Shown: piece by piece, positions 1 through 10,171 of the stretch
How the letters are laid out: every line of letters begins with the position of its first letter
How positions within the stretch are numbered: the first letter of the stretch is position 1
Source of the DNA: Welwitschia mirabilis
Taxonomy: Eukaryota > Gnetophyta > Gnetopsida > Welwitschiales
Assembly: GCA_051453625.1 (NCBI GenBank)
Contig: JBOZIK010000001.1
Coordinates: forward strand, 124,345,525 to 124,393,931
Length of the DNA stretch: 48,407 nucleotides
Reading direction: 5' to 3'
The notes under the pieces: model-generated
What the model was told of the DNA's origin: nothing
Seen by the model: the letters and a program-made list of their open reading frames with translations, nothing else
The model's database searches: none
Program-made: the position numbers and the translations under genes

Positions 1-25
1 AGAGAGAGAGAGAGAGAGAGAGAGG
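1..25. repeat. GA/AG microsatellite in left LTR
   Basis: Perfect AG dinucleotide run at the window edge. The same run lies at the equivalent place in the right LTR. Confidence 0.95.
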
Positions 26-301
26 AAACATGAAATAAGAACAAGAAATCATAAAACTTATAATCAAAGGAAACACTCTTTATATAATGTAAATTTTTGG
101 ATAAATTAGTAAATGAATAAATTACAACTGCTTCACACATGTTTGATGTGGCATACTATAGTTTATAAATGGTATAAAACTATGTGCCTCTTATACAAAG
201 AATCTTTTAATGGTTACAATGTTTCATTTTTAGTAGTTAACTAATTTTTTAAATAAAAAAAGACTAGTAGTTTGTTTTGTTATGAGGAAACATATTTAGT
301 T

Positions 302-357
302 AAGAGATATGAAACATATTATGTGCTATAAGAGATATGAAACATATTATGTGCTAT
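302..357. repeat. 28-bp tandem duplication inside left LTR
   Basis: A unit beginning AAGAGATATGAAAC and ending GTGCTAT occurs twice back to back. The right LTR has a single diverged copy near 10444-10470, so the duplication arose after insertion. Confidence 0.85.
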
Positions 358-419
358 GTTTTATTATTAACATGTTTCATCCAACACTCTTCTTTGAACT
401 TATAGGTCTTTATCTTTGA

Positions 420-860
420 TTTGTAGAGATTTCATAAACTATTAAAATTTATTTTCCTCTAATCACTTTAATAACTTCTATCTTTCATTAAGTAGTAATA
501 TAGCTTGGTTGAATGTATTCTTCTAACTCCATGACATAGTGCAACATGACTTTAACATGCCTACTTTTTTTAAGATATATATAGGATTCTTTACCAGTTC
601 GATTATACTTAGGTTATCATACGGGATAGGAATAGAAATTTGTACTTATTTATCAAGCTTGCCTCTGATTTTATGAATCTATTTTAATTTATAACATAAA
701 GTTGCTATTAGAATATATTTTACTTTAGTGGAGAAAATTGTAGTTGTCTTTCATTTTTGGGTTAACCATGAAATAATGTTTTCATTTAGTTAAATAACAT
801 AACCTATCGTTAATCCATCATCTTCAACACTAGCCCAATTTAAATCTGGGTAACCAACAA
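420..860 (-). pseudogene. RNase H domain remnant of Copia-A
   Basis: The minus-strand translation keeps copia RNase H landmarks in order. GYPDLNWASVEDD corresponds to the usual Y-SDSDWAG-DD block, ISWLTQK to the ISWSSKKQ block, a T-EAEY-like stretch follows, and IELVKNPI matches the SAIELVKNP block. Frames are broken by stops. It lies between the RT remnant and the left LTR, as expected for copia. Confidence 0.75.
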
Positions 861-1079
861 AGCTTTCTTTACTTTTTCTAAAGATTACACCATGTTTCAT
901 CATTTTGGTGAAGTTCTACAATATATCAATCAAAAACTTCATGTTGTTTCATTTGTAAAATCCATGAATTTAGTGAGTTTCTTGGTAGCAAATGTAATAT
1001 TCAGTCTTATTTTTATCAAATATATTAATTTACCTATTTTTTTGACACTTTATGGGTTCAATTTTTTCTTTTTCTTTTT

Positions 1080-1785
1080 TTAAGGTTTGTCTTTATCCTT
1101 AGCATCATGGGATTATTTCATCACCAATAGTTATTCAACTATTATTAATCTAGTATTTCATTGATATATTTCCTTGAAAAATTTTTAGTGTTTCATTGCT
1201 CTTTGATATTTGAAAGCCTAAAACATACTTCACAACTCTAAGATTTAATATTTTAAATTTTTAAGTAAGTCCATCTTTTTAACTTACTTAATCTCTTTTT
1301 CATACCCCTTTGTTAGTATTATGTCATCAACATAAAGTAATAATATTACTACTCTTTTATTTTTGAAATTATTTTACATAGAGGTTCATATATGGGAAGG
1401 ACTTCTAAAATTTAAATTCTTGAGGAATCCATTAACCTTCTCAAACCATACATAGGAAGTTTATTTTAGATCTGATAAGGCTTTTTTATTATAAAAAGTT
1501 TTCATGGAATTTTATTTCAAAGCCCGTAGGTTAAGTTATGTAGATTTACTCTTCAAGATCTTCATTTAAGAATGTTGATTTGACATCAGACTAGGGTAGG
1601 CTCTAGTTATACTGAAATATTAAAGAAAGAATAATTCATATTATATGAATCTTTGTTAGAGATGTAAGTGTTTCATTGTATTCGTTTCCTTATTTTTGAG
1701 CAACACATTTGATAATGAATCTAGCCTTATTAATTATACCCTCTTAATTGTATTTTATACAAAACATCCATTTTGTATCATTTTG
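1080..1785 (-). pseudogene. Reverse transcriptase remnant of Copia-A (3' part)
   Basis: The catalytic motif is readable on the minus strand as LLLYVDDIILT at about 1315-1345 (YVDD codons at 1323-1334). Towards 1785 the frame reads a WMF-IKYN-EGIINKARFI segment, matching the copia block WVFKIKYNEEGIINKARFV, followed by a decayed YAQKEGIDYNETF-like stretch. The reading breaks off exactly at the CACTA left terminus and resumes at 7222. Stops and frameshifts make it non-functional. Confidence 0.8.
1783..1785. other. Left target-site duplication (TTG) of CACTA element
   Basis: TTG immediately precedes CACTA. The same TTG follows the right terminus at 7219-7221, and at 6312-6314 in the duplicated copy. 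Confidence 0.8.
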
Positions 1786-2070
1786 CACTACAAGAAATAT
1801 AGACTTTTAAGGTGTTTTTAAGGCTTTTGTATCAAAACACCTTAAAAGACCTTAAAAACCGCCTTAAAACCTTTTAAGGTGTTTCTAAGGCTTTTGTATC
1901 AAAACACCTTAAAAGATCTTTTAAGGAGTTTGTACAATAAATACCTTAAAAGGATTTTGAGGTGTTTTATCAAGTGAATGCCTTAAAAGCCTTTTGAGGA
2001 GTTTTACCAAATGAACACCTTAAAAGCCTCTTGAGACATTTTATCAAATAAACGCCTTAAAAGCTTTTCT
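1786..2070. repeat. Left terminal inverted repeat and subterminal motif array of CACTA
   Basis: About eight copies of a CCTTAAAAG-type motif and its complement CTTTTAAGG alternate through the first 285 bp. In CACTA elements such arrays are transposase binding sites. The right end holds a sparser version at about 6990-7218. Confidence 0.85.
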
Positions 2071-4195
2071 TGTGTTAAAAAAAAGCAAATATAAGAAGTC
2101 AAAACTCTAGATTTAAACCTACTCAAAACATATTCTAAAGCAAAATTATCATGTTTTTAAAGTCCTAAATGCTTATCTTTTATTATCATATGTAAGATCA
2201 ACTGCTCTAGTTCCTAAGCAAAATTATTTATTGTTCTATAACCTCAATTCTCAACATTTAGATTTCACATCTTTGGGTAACGGTTACATAGCTTTTTAAT
2301 TTTTCGACTTCATTACCATTTGTGTTGTGATTAAGTATTCAATAATGCATCTAATAGGATCCTCCTAATCCTACTCAATAGTAAAATCATAAGAAACAAA
2401 ATATAGATGGTAAAATAGAAAACAGACTACATACTTGAATGTCATGGAGTAGGGAAGAATTTTTATATTTTTCATTTAATCCTTAAATTAGGTAATAATA
2501 ACTTAAACCAAAATATATCCTAATAATTTTGATCTTTACATACTATTTAAAGCTCAAGCTAACATCAGTCCATGATATCTTTTGCATTAATAATTAGAGT
2601 TTTCAATTCTACTCATCATGAATTACATTTTAATTTTGATTTGTGATTTTTAGTATTGTATAATTTCTAATATTTAGGTATTTTATATTATTAGAGATAC
2701 CTATATTGAATCAAGTAGAAATATAAATTTCCCCTTGAATAACTAATGGGTGAGAATCTTGAGTGTTTAATTATTGAATTAAGATTTTTACTTTTTTTTT
2801 TTTTACTATATGCACATCAGTTTGATGTAAATTAGGGGAAAAGTACTTAATTCTCAAGCTAAAATTAGTTCATTAAACTAACTTCAATTTCCTATTGGAC
2901 AAGAATTTCATTTCTTATAGAGAAGTACATATTACAATAGCATTGTCAAAAGTCAAAACTATCTATCATGTATTATTTTTTCATATTTATACTATATGCA
3001 TTTAAAATTGAAGTCATATGTATTGGTGTCATATTCTAAATACCTTATCTACTGGTTCATGTATCACTTGTGGAATCCTTAGACTTTCAGTGTTCATGTT
3101 TCTTTTGTATGGAAAGATATAAGTTAGAAGTTTTTTTCAAAAAAAGATATGTAGTAAAATGTTTTTTTTTTTGTTTTTTGAAATCATGTATTTTTAATAA
3201 TAATTTATTTGCTGTAAAACAACATTGAAACTTAGGTTGCTATACATCTTTAGCAACATAGGATTATTCATGGTTTTTTTTGAGTTTAAGAAAAATGAAG
3301 TGAGAAGGATTGAAGATAAGTGGAAGATGTTGACCTCTAATTCTTTTTCCATTGCCATTGTATTTGGTTTGCTAGCATTTATTCTATCACTATGCCTTTT
3401 TTTGTTATGTCCTAGGTTTTAATTTTTTAGTATTGTTCTGCAGATTTTTATTTTTTATTAGTTAATACTATGCTTAAATTAACTATAATTAAGTTATGAT
3501 TCTTTAGGTTTACTCTAGTATTATGGCCAATCTGGAGCTTCTTAACTTTGCCTCTTTTAGTAAACTGCCATACAAACAAAAGCTATTTTACTTTCTATAC
3601 AAAAATTCTCATAACATTATTCTCATTATATCATATGATGCCATAATAGCAATGGTAGGAATTTAGCTTAAATCCTATTCTTCACTACTGATATTTTGTT
3701 TTATTTTGAAATACAAGTCCTTTCCCCTATTTGTTTATGCTCTATTTGTATAATGCTCAATAGACTATCGGATTCAATTTGACAAATGGGTGAATCATTT
3801 ATTTATAAAGAGATTTTTAGAGGAGAAAGATATATTGGGAATAATTATAGCTGTATCAAAGACATCATAACTGGAATTGCATTAAGTTATCCAGTCACTT
3901 AAATTAAAGAATGTTGGAGAATCACCTTTTACATTTTCANNNNNNNNNNNNNNNNNNNNNNNNNNNNNNNNNNNNNNNNNNNNNNNNNNNNNNNNNNNNN
4001 NNNNNNNNNNNNNNNNNNNNNNNNNNNNNNNNNNNNNNNATTTTCATCTTTTTCATTTAATCCCTGAATTGGGTAATAACAACTTGAACTAGAATTTATC
4101 CTAAAAATTCTACTTGCTTAAAGCTTGTCCACCATTGAAGAATAAATATTCAATATATTGAATGAGAAGCTTGCCTTCATTTGGTATTACATTAC
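2071..4195. other. CACTA interior with no recognisable gene
   Basis: AT-rich sequence including the 100-N gap at 3940-4039. A stretch at about 2455-2520 recurs in diverged form at about 4045-4110. A small plus-strand ORF at 3225-3422 (65 residues, two hydrophobic stretches) resembles no family I know and is probably chance. Confidence 0.5.
3940..4039. other. Assembly gap, 100 N
   Basis: Placeholder gap inside the CACTA element. Confidence 1.
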
Positions 4196-4465
4196 CTAAA
4201 AGACATAAAATATTCTCTTAGTCCTTATTCTTGTTGCTGATAAGAGGAAATAAAATGGATGACTAAAAATACCTGCAACATAATATTTAAAGAACATGTA
4301 TGATAAAATCCTTGGTGTAAACCCTATCAGGTCTTTTGCTTCCAAATGTGAAAGAACCTCAACAAATTCATCTTTTTGCCACATACGATGCTCTAGAAGT
4401 AAGGATTTGTAATGGAAAGCCTGTTGATATGATTGTTGGAACTTAAAATTGACATATATTTTCAA
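4196..4465 (-). pseudogene. Unidentified 89-codon ORF inside CACTA, possible captured exon
   Basis: The first two thirds are hydrophilic and look like real protein (segments such as QSYQQAFHYKSLLLEHRMW and KDEFVEVLSHLEAKDL, helical and charged). The last third is hydrophobic and resembles translated intron. It lies 150 bp downstream of the CSN5 fragment on the same strand but does not match CSN5 sequence that I know, so it may come from a second host gene. I do not recognise the source. Confidence 0.35.
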
Positions 4466-4620
4466 AATGTTTTCCTGGTAATGAAAGACAAAAGGGTTAT
4501 GCTGTTAAACATACAAAATCTTTTAGAATGTTAAGATTATACTGGACTCTAAATCAAAAAGAATTTTCATTTCAATTAGTCACTAGAGATGTAAATTTCA
4601 GAAAATAAAACACATGACCA

Positions 4621-4944
4621 TTTCTTATCAGTGCCGTCAACAGTTAAGGCAAATTCATCCATAACAATGATGGTGTCGCCATCAGTCTTTCCCTGCATAA
4701 GCCTCATAACTTCAATGGTACCATCTAAGTGAGCATGAATAACTATCTTAAGTAATGCTAGAGCTGACATTTTAACTTTCTTGAAGTAGTGAGGGTATCT
4801 CATCCATGGTCTATCTTGCAGAATCTTCTTCTATTCTACTTGGTCATAAAAATAAATTTTGTTTATTTCTGAATCGACCTTTGTGATATTGTTTTTAATT
4901 CCTCATGTCTGTTTTACAATTTCAGAGGAGGACAACAGATCCAT
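4621..4944 (-). pseudogene. CSN5: Captured 5' fragment of COP9 signalosome subunit 5 (CSN5) gene
   Basis: On the minus strand the reading starts at an ATG at 4944 (MDLLSSSEIVKQT), meets a TGA where CSN5 has the Trp of its KTWELENN segment, and continues through NNITKVDS and KIYFYDQVE. It then runs into a well-preserved block, [37 protein letters not shown] and [12 protein letters not shown]. This covers roughly the first 105 residues of CSN5, the metalloprotease subunit that removes NEDD8 from cullins. The fragment stops before the JAMM zinc-binding HxH motif, so it cannot encode an active enzyme. Host copies are about 350-370 residues. It lies inside the CACTA element, indicating gene capture. 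A stop codon and frame breaks mark it as a pseudogene. Confidence 0.85.
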
Positions 4945-5631
4945 CAAAAGTAAAAAGATTGAATTCGATATTTTACTTTTTAAAGTTAGAAGCTTTTCAT
5001 CATTCAACTTTTGTAATTTTGCAAAATCATAAGCTACAATGAAAACTCTAAATTTGAACTCTAAAATTACCAAAAGGAAGGCCTGACCTATTTTCAAATG
5101 AGGATAGAAAGAATGATTAAAGTACACATACAATGATGCTTAGTTAATTGCTAGTGAGAAAAGCTTATATAGTTAGCCCGTCATCGACGACATACAGTTT
5201 TAGAGGGGTAAAAGACTATGGAAGGGAAATAGGAAGAGGAAAGAAAAGAGGTAAACTCATGGTTAAACATCATAAAAGAAAAGGAAGCGGGGGCGGGTAG
5301 AGACTAACATAATCAATTAGGAATAAAAAGATTTAACATAGCTTTAAAAAACACTCATAAGTAACTTTTCCATATCAAAAGCATTATTGTCTAGAAATGG
5401 AAATGGAAATGCTAATCTCACTTCCAAAGGAAATTCTCTAATAGAGGAATAAATATGGAGTTAGAAGTATTCTCGTCTCCATTTCCATGCAATGTTATAT
5501 CCAAAGTACTTGCAAGGAGGAGAAAGCATTAGCAACTTACAGGTGATGCTTCCATATAGCGTGGGCTCTAGGATAAAAAAAGAAAAGGCAAGATTTCATA
5601 AACACTCCAGAACAGAAAAATAAAAAGCCCT
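4945..5631. other. CACTA interior, no gene recognised
   Basis: Sequence upstream of the captured CSN5 start, possibly its captured 5' flank, followed by a purine-rich stretch (about 5215-5300) without a convincing reading frame. Confidence 0.4.
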
Positions 5632-6440
5632 TATTTTAAATGAAACAAACAAGAAAAAATATCCTAAACAAGTTAATAAATCTAGAAAGCATAATAATGA
5701 AAAAGGAGTATTTCTATTGAATAAATTAAAATGTGTAAAGAAAGTTGAATGTTGATCTTTTTGAGATTCTTTGATGATACAAATCCAATTGCAAAATACC
5801 TGAAATGCAAAGCTAATTCAAAGCATCCCACACTCTTTTTTCATAAGAACTGAGTCGAAGCAACTTGTGCTCTCTTTTCGTAAGAACCCAGTTGAAGTAA
5901 TCCACTGCACTATGTTTTTGAAGAAACATGTGATCGATTATGGTAACAAGTTAAAGTACCCCATTGCACTATGTTTTCGAAGAAATGTGCAATCGATTAT
6001 GGTTTTATTTTTAACAATACACAGCTTTAGTGTTTTTTATTAAACTTAGCTTTTGTGGTGTTTATCCTATTAAACGTCTTAAAAGATGAAAACTTTTATA
6101 GTGTTTATTCGGATAAGTGCCTTAAAATACCAGAAACATTTAAGGTGTTAATTTATAAATGCCTTAAAAACAGTAGATATGGGCTTTCAATGCATTAATT
6201 TAAAAAACATCTTAAAAAAATTCTACTTTTTTTTTTCAAGGTATTTATTGAAGTATATGCCTCAAAATGCCCTATAATTAAACACCTTAAAAGCCTCTAT
6301 TCCTCATAATGTTGGTTTCTTCATTGCTTTGATGAGCTTTCAATTTTGACTCTTTATGAATGTAGCACGCTCCTTTGACATTACCTTTTTTAAATTAGGG
6401 TTTTCAACTGCTTATTTTATGTTGCCTATATTTTTTTCTA
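5632..6440. repeat. Copy 1 of an 800-bp direct duplication spanning the CACTA right end
   Basis: Nearly the same sequence recurs at 6541-7347, with only scattered substitutions and small indels. The repeat includes the subterminal array, a CACTA terminus (ending at 6311, CATAATG instead of CATAGTG), the TTG, and about 125 bp of flanking Copia-A sequence. It ends exactly at a 100-N gap and the second copy starts exactly after it. Confidence 0.9.
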
Positions 6441-6540
6441 NNNNNNNNNNNNNNNNNNNNNNNNNNNNNNNNNNNNNNNNNNNNNNNNNNNNNNNNNNNN
6501 NNNNNNNNNNNNNNNNNNNNNNNNNNNNNNNNNNNNNNNN
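6441..6540. other. Assembly gap, 100 N, between duplicated segments
   Basis: Separates the two copies of the 800-bp duplication exactly at their junction. Confidence 1.
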
Positions 6541-6989
6541 TTTTTTAAATGAAACAAACAAGAAAAAATATTCTAAACCAGTTAATAAATCTAAAAAGCA
6601 CAATAATGAAAAAGGAGGATTTCTATTGAGTAAATTAAAATGTGTAAAGCAAGTTGAATGTTGATCTTTTTGAGATTCTTTGATGATGAAAATCCAATTG
6701 CAAAATACTTGAAATGCAAAGCTAATTCAAAGCATCCCATGCTCTTTTTTCATAAGAACTGAGTCGAAGCAACTTGTGCTCTCTTTTCATAAGAACCCAG
6801 TTGAAGTAATCCACTACACTATGTTTTTGAAGAAACACGCGATCGATTATGGTACTAAGTCAAAGTAGTCCATTACACTATGTTTTCGAAGAAACGTGCA
6901 ATTGATTATGGTTTTATTTTTAACAATGCACAGCTTTAGTGTTTTTTTATTAAACTTAGCTTTTATGGTGTTTATCCTAGTAAATGTCT

Positions 6990-7218
6990 TAAAATATGAA
7001 AACTTTTATAGTGTTTATTCGAATAAGTGCCTTAAAAGACCAGAAACATTTAAGGTGTTAATTTATAAATGCCTTAAAAACATTAGATATGGGCTTTCAA
7101 TGCATTTATTTGAAAAACGACTTAAAAAATTCTACTCTTTTTTTCCAGGTATTTATTGAATGTATGCCTTAAAATGCCCTATAATTAAACACCTTAAAAG
7201 CCTCTATTCCTCATAGTG
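6990..7218. repeat. Right terminal inverted repeat and subterminal motifs of CACTA
   Basis: Several CTTAAAAG/CACCTTAAAAG motifs lead to the terminus ending CATAGTG at 7218, followed by TTG. Confidence 0.8.
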
Positions 7219-7221
7219 TTG

Positions 7222-7345
7222 GTTTCTTCATTGCTTTGATGAGCTTCCAATTTTGACTCTTTATGAATTTAGCATGCTCCTTTGACATTACCTTTTTTAA
7301 ATTAGGGTTTTCAACTACTTATTTTATGTTGCCTAGCTTTTTTTC
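7222..7345 (-). pseudogene. Reverse transcriptase N-terminal remnant of Copia-A, right of CACTA
   Basis: The minus-strand frame reads a KVMSKEHAKFIKSQNWKLIKAMKKP segment in pieces (MSKEHAKFIKSQNWKL). This fits the copia RT start, where a short helix of the AM-EE-A-F-KN-TWKL type precedes the K-VFKIKYN block now found at 1660-1785. Joining the two sides at the TTG restores the expected order. Confidence 0.65.
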
Positions 7346-7700
7346 TAATTATCTAGTTGACATTGTAAATAAATGGTTAATCACTTCATGTGGTTCAATG
7401 TGGATTTTCTTCAATTAAACATTTTTCGTCTTCATGTAATGAATTAAAAACTTGTGTTTCCTAATACAAAGTTCGTATTTTATCATTCAAGATAGGGTTA
7501 TCTTCATCACTTTGTTATCTAATAAGAATAATTTGTTCATCATCATTATTATTAATTGTTTTCATAATTTTAGAATCTCATATTAAGAAGTAAAAATTTG
7601 ATTCATCTAATTTCTATCTTGTAGATTTTTTAGGATATTCTTCTAACTATCCCTTAACCTACGTCAAGTCATTAAATGGTTTGGGCAAAATAAGATTATC
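7346..7700 (-). pseudogene. Integrase-RT linker remnant of Copia-A
   Basis: AT-rich decayed coding sequence between recognised integrase and RT blocks. In copia this is the poorly conserved linker, and nothing more specific can be read. Confidence 0.4.
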
Positions 7701-8330
7701 AATTTTTACTATTACATTAAATACAATATCTCATTAGAAATAACCCCTTTGGAAGTTAAGTTTCATTCTTAGTCAGCTTTATTCTCATAAAAATAACCAA
7801 GCATGAAATAGGTGTTGTCTTTGTTTAATATTCTATTTCATGATTATGGAATGTGAACAAAGCACTTACTTCAAAAATTTCTAACATAAATATAGAACAC
7901 TACCTTATCAAACCATGTTTACATTGAGGGATATCCATTTAGAGCTTTAGTAGGAATTCTATTTTGAATATATATAGATATTATAATAGCTTCTGACTAT
8001 AGAAATAATGGACTTCGTGTCTTATATTGCATGCTACTAGTCATCTCAATGATGATTCTATTTTTCCTTTTAGCTACTTCATTAAGTTGAGGTATGTAGG
8101 ATGGAATTACTGTGTGTTAAATTCCAAGATTCTCAAGTTCATCACAAAACTCATTTACTAAATATCTCATTCACTGCCTATTATAAGCTTCTTGATTTGT
8201 AGTTTTGTTTTCTTTTCCATTAGTACATAACACACTTTAAAATAATTAAGAGTTTAAAAGTTGTTTCTCAAAAATTATATGAAACACATCCTACTATGGT
8301 CATTGATGAAAATAAGAAAATAGATTTATC
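7700..8330 (-). pseudogene. Integrase remnant of Copia-A
   Basis: The minus strand reads an HP-K--KL-TK---LGY-KAYKLYNP-like C-terminal block (TTPISCLVIFMRIKLTKNE region, 7740-7860). Upstream is a block corresponding to the RHE-T-PYTPQQNG-VERKNR core (8040-8110). Many stops are present. Confidence 0.6.
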
Positions 8331-8449
8331 CCCCTTTAGGAATGAAATAGGTAGTAGTCTACATAAGTCATTGTGGATTAGTTTGATGTTTTTTCTTTTT
8401 ACTCTTATTTTTCTTCTTCTTCTTTTTTCTTTTTCTCACCTTCATGGAA

Positions 8450-8640
8450 TGGCTTAAGATGTATTTTGATCATCTTAGAAGCTTCATAGACTAGTCCCTT
8501 AGTTTTTAAGCTTTATAACATCTTCATTGGTTTGATTTAGTTTCTTAAGAACTTTAATGTTTGTATGCCATAAGATTTGATGCCATAACATTTCTTTTCC
8601 ATTTTAATAGTTGGAAAAGATTTGTCTATTTTCACCTATA
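8450..8640 (-). pseudogene. GAG-pre-integrase remnant of Copia-A
   Basis: The minus-strand reading LWHTNIKVLKKLNQTNEDV corresponds to the LWH-R-GHLN-K-L-KL motif that precedes copia integrase. Confidence 0.6.
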
Positions 8641-9945
8641 ATAAAAAGATTCCATAATATTGAACTACTTTAATGTTAGTTTTTTTATTTTTCTACGGTA
8701 TTGGATAACTTATTTTTCTTTTTCTTAAATTTGATTTCATTGCCCTCTTAAAGTAGAGACTAAACTAACTATAAGTTCATTTTAAAGTTTGGAATATATA
8801 GCGCATTTGTCATGTTAAGAAAGGAAAGCTTCATAGTTCCTACTCAATTCACTCCTAGTTTTGTTTCATCATCAATGGTTATGTGTTTTGTGATGCTACT
8901 TAGGATTGGCTTAAGCTCATGAATTCCTTGTTGCTCATCATGTGACCTAATGCTTCTAACTCCATAAATCATATTTCATTATTTCTTAGAAATCTTGTTG
9001 AGAATTCCTTTAGATGTATCATATAATGACTTAGGATTTTAAGTCTAGAATTTTAATTCTAGAATTTTTCTTCTTGTTTTTCTTATTCTACTTGTTCTTT
9101 TTTCATGAGTTATTTGGATTTTTAAAATAATGATTTTGGGAGTGAAAAGCCATCTTATTATAGAATTTGCAAAAGTTTGATTTTATTTCTTCTTATTTTA
9201 TGTTGGCTTGGATGTAGTAAGACCTATAGTTATTTCACACTCTTCTTTTTATTTCTATTTTTGGATGATGGACTTTTGCCATTACTTATTCAAATGAATG
9301 GGGTTTATTAGCATGTTTTAATGCTTTAAGTAACATGTTAAACTTCAAGGCTAGAATCTAAAGTAAAGCAAACTTAATCATTTCTTCATACACCATATTA
9401 TCTTGTTTTTTAATTCATGATTTTAACTTAATAATCTTATTCTTTAGATGAGTGATGTACTTAAGATCTTCAAACTTAATTATAAAAATTTTAAGAATCA
9501 ATGACTATTTGTATGATTTATTTGTAACTTGAAAGGTGTCCTCCAGGGAGTTCTAAAGTTTTATAGCATCCATAATATTATAAACCAAGTAATAAAATTT
9601 GCCACTATTTTGTGTAACTATAATAAGTTTGGTGAAATATGCATCTCCATCCTTCTTTAAGAATATACTTTTATCTAAGTAATCATCAAATCCTTATTCA
9701 ATTATGAAATGCTTCTTTCTTACCTTTTAGATGGTGTAGCCTAAGTGGTTAAGCTTCATGTTCTTTTTAAGACACATCTTGATGTATTTGTGAATACAAA
9801 GATTATGCATGCCTTCTCTATGTCCTAATTATCTAGTGAGATATTGACACTAAATTCAACTACAAGTTGCAAAATAGTGTCTTCTTTAATGCTTTGTATT
9901 TTGTGCATTCATCAATATGGTAAGGTGTTCTCATGTTATGTTCAA
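8641..9945 (-). pseudogene. gag remnant of Copia-A
   Basis: A broken minus-strand frame holds a UBN2-type gag pattern: AIKLWNSLEDTFQVTNKSYK resembles the KDLWDSLEKKYKTED region, followed by an ALKFNMLLKALKHANKPHS helix. It lies between the pre-integrase block and the primer-binding site. Confidence 0.55.
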
Positions 9946-9952
9946 AACTCTG

Positions 9953-9962
9953 CTTTGATATC
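9953..9962 (-). other. Primer-binding site of Copia-A
   Basis: The minus strand reads GATATCAAAGCAGAG directly next to the LTR end (TTTCTAACA). This is close to the plant copia site TGGTATCAGAGC, complementary to initiator Met tRNA. Confidence 0.75.
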
Positions 9963-9963
9963 T

Positions 9964-10102
9964 TGTTAGAAACTTGTATGAAAATGAAATAGAGTATACA
10001 AANNNNNNNNNNNNNNNNNNNNNNNNNNNNNNNNNNNNNNNNNNNNNNNNNNNNNNNNNNNNNNNNNNNNNNNNNNNNNNNNNNNNNNNNNNNNNNNNNN
10101 NN

Positions 10103-10171
<69 letters not shown>

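Larger units (their letters stand above)
1..386 (-). repeat. Left (3') LTR of Copia-A, truncated by window edge
   Basis: Matches 10103-10499 in block order: GA repeat, then similar AT-rich blocks, ending CCAACA. It contains an extra tandem copy of a 28-bp unit at about 302-357 that the right LTR has only once. Its true start lies outside the window. Confidence 0.8.
1786..7218. mobile_element. CACTA (En/Spm-type) DNA transposon, nested in Copia-A
   Basis: The left terminus is CACTACAAGAAATATAG and the right terminus, read on the minus strand, is CACTATGAGGAATAGAG. Over the first 32 bases the two ends agree at 27 positions. Both ends continue into many subterminal copies of a CACCTTAAAAG/CTTTTAAGGTG motif in both orientations. 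The 3-bp TTG is present on both sides (1783-1785 and 7219-7221), as expected for CACTA target duplication. The insertion splits a copia RT frame. No CACTA transposase was recognised, so it is probably non-autonomous. It carries a CSN5 gene fragment. Two internal gaps and a duplicated right end (see 5632-7347) make the true length uncertain: about 4.5 kb if the duplication is an assembly artefact. Confidence 0.88.
6541..7347. repeat. Copy 2 of the 800-bp duplication, with the intact CACTA right end
   Basis: Counterpart of 5632-6440. This copy continues past 7347 into the rest of Copia-A, so it is the one joined to the host element. Confidence 0.9.

Noticed and set aside
892-1083. 63-codon hydrophobic plus-strand ORF
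   Set aside because: Antisense to the copia RNase H/RT remnant and ends in a poly-T tract.
1786-2070. CCTTAAAAG motif cluster as a satellite or CRISPR-like array
   Set aside because: Spacing is irregular and motifs occur in both orientations; CACTA termini and a TTG duplication explain them as a transposon subterminal region.
3225-3422. 65-codon plus-strand ORF with two hydrophobic stretches in CACTA
   Set aside because: AT-rich low-complexity hydrophobic composition and no family resemblance; likely chance.
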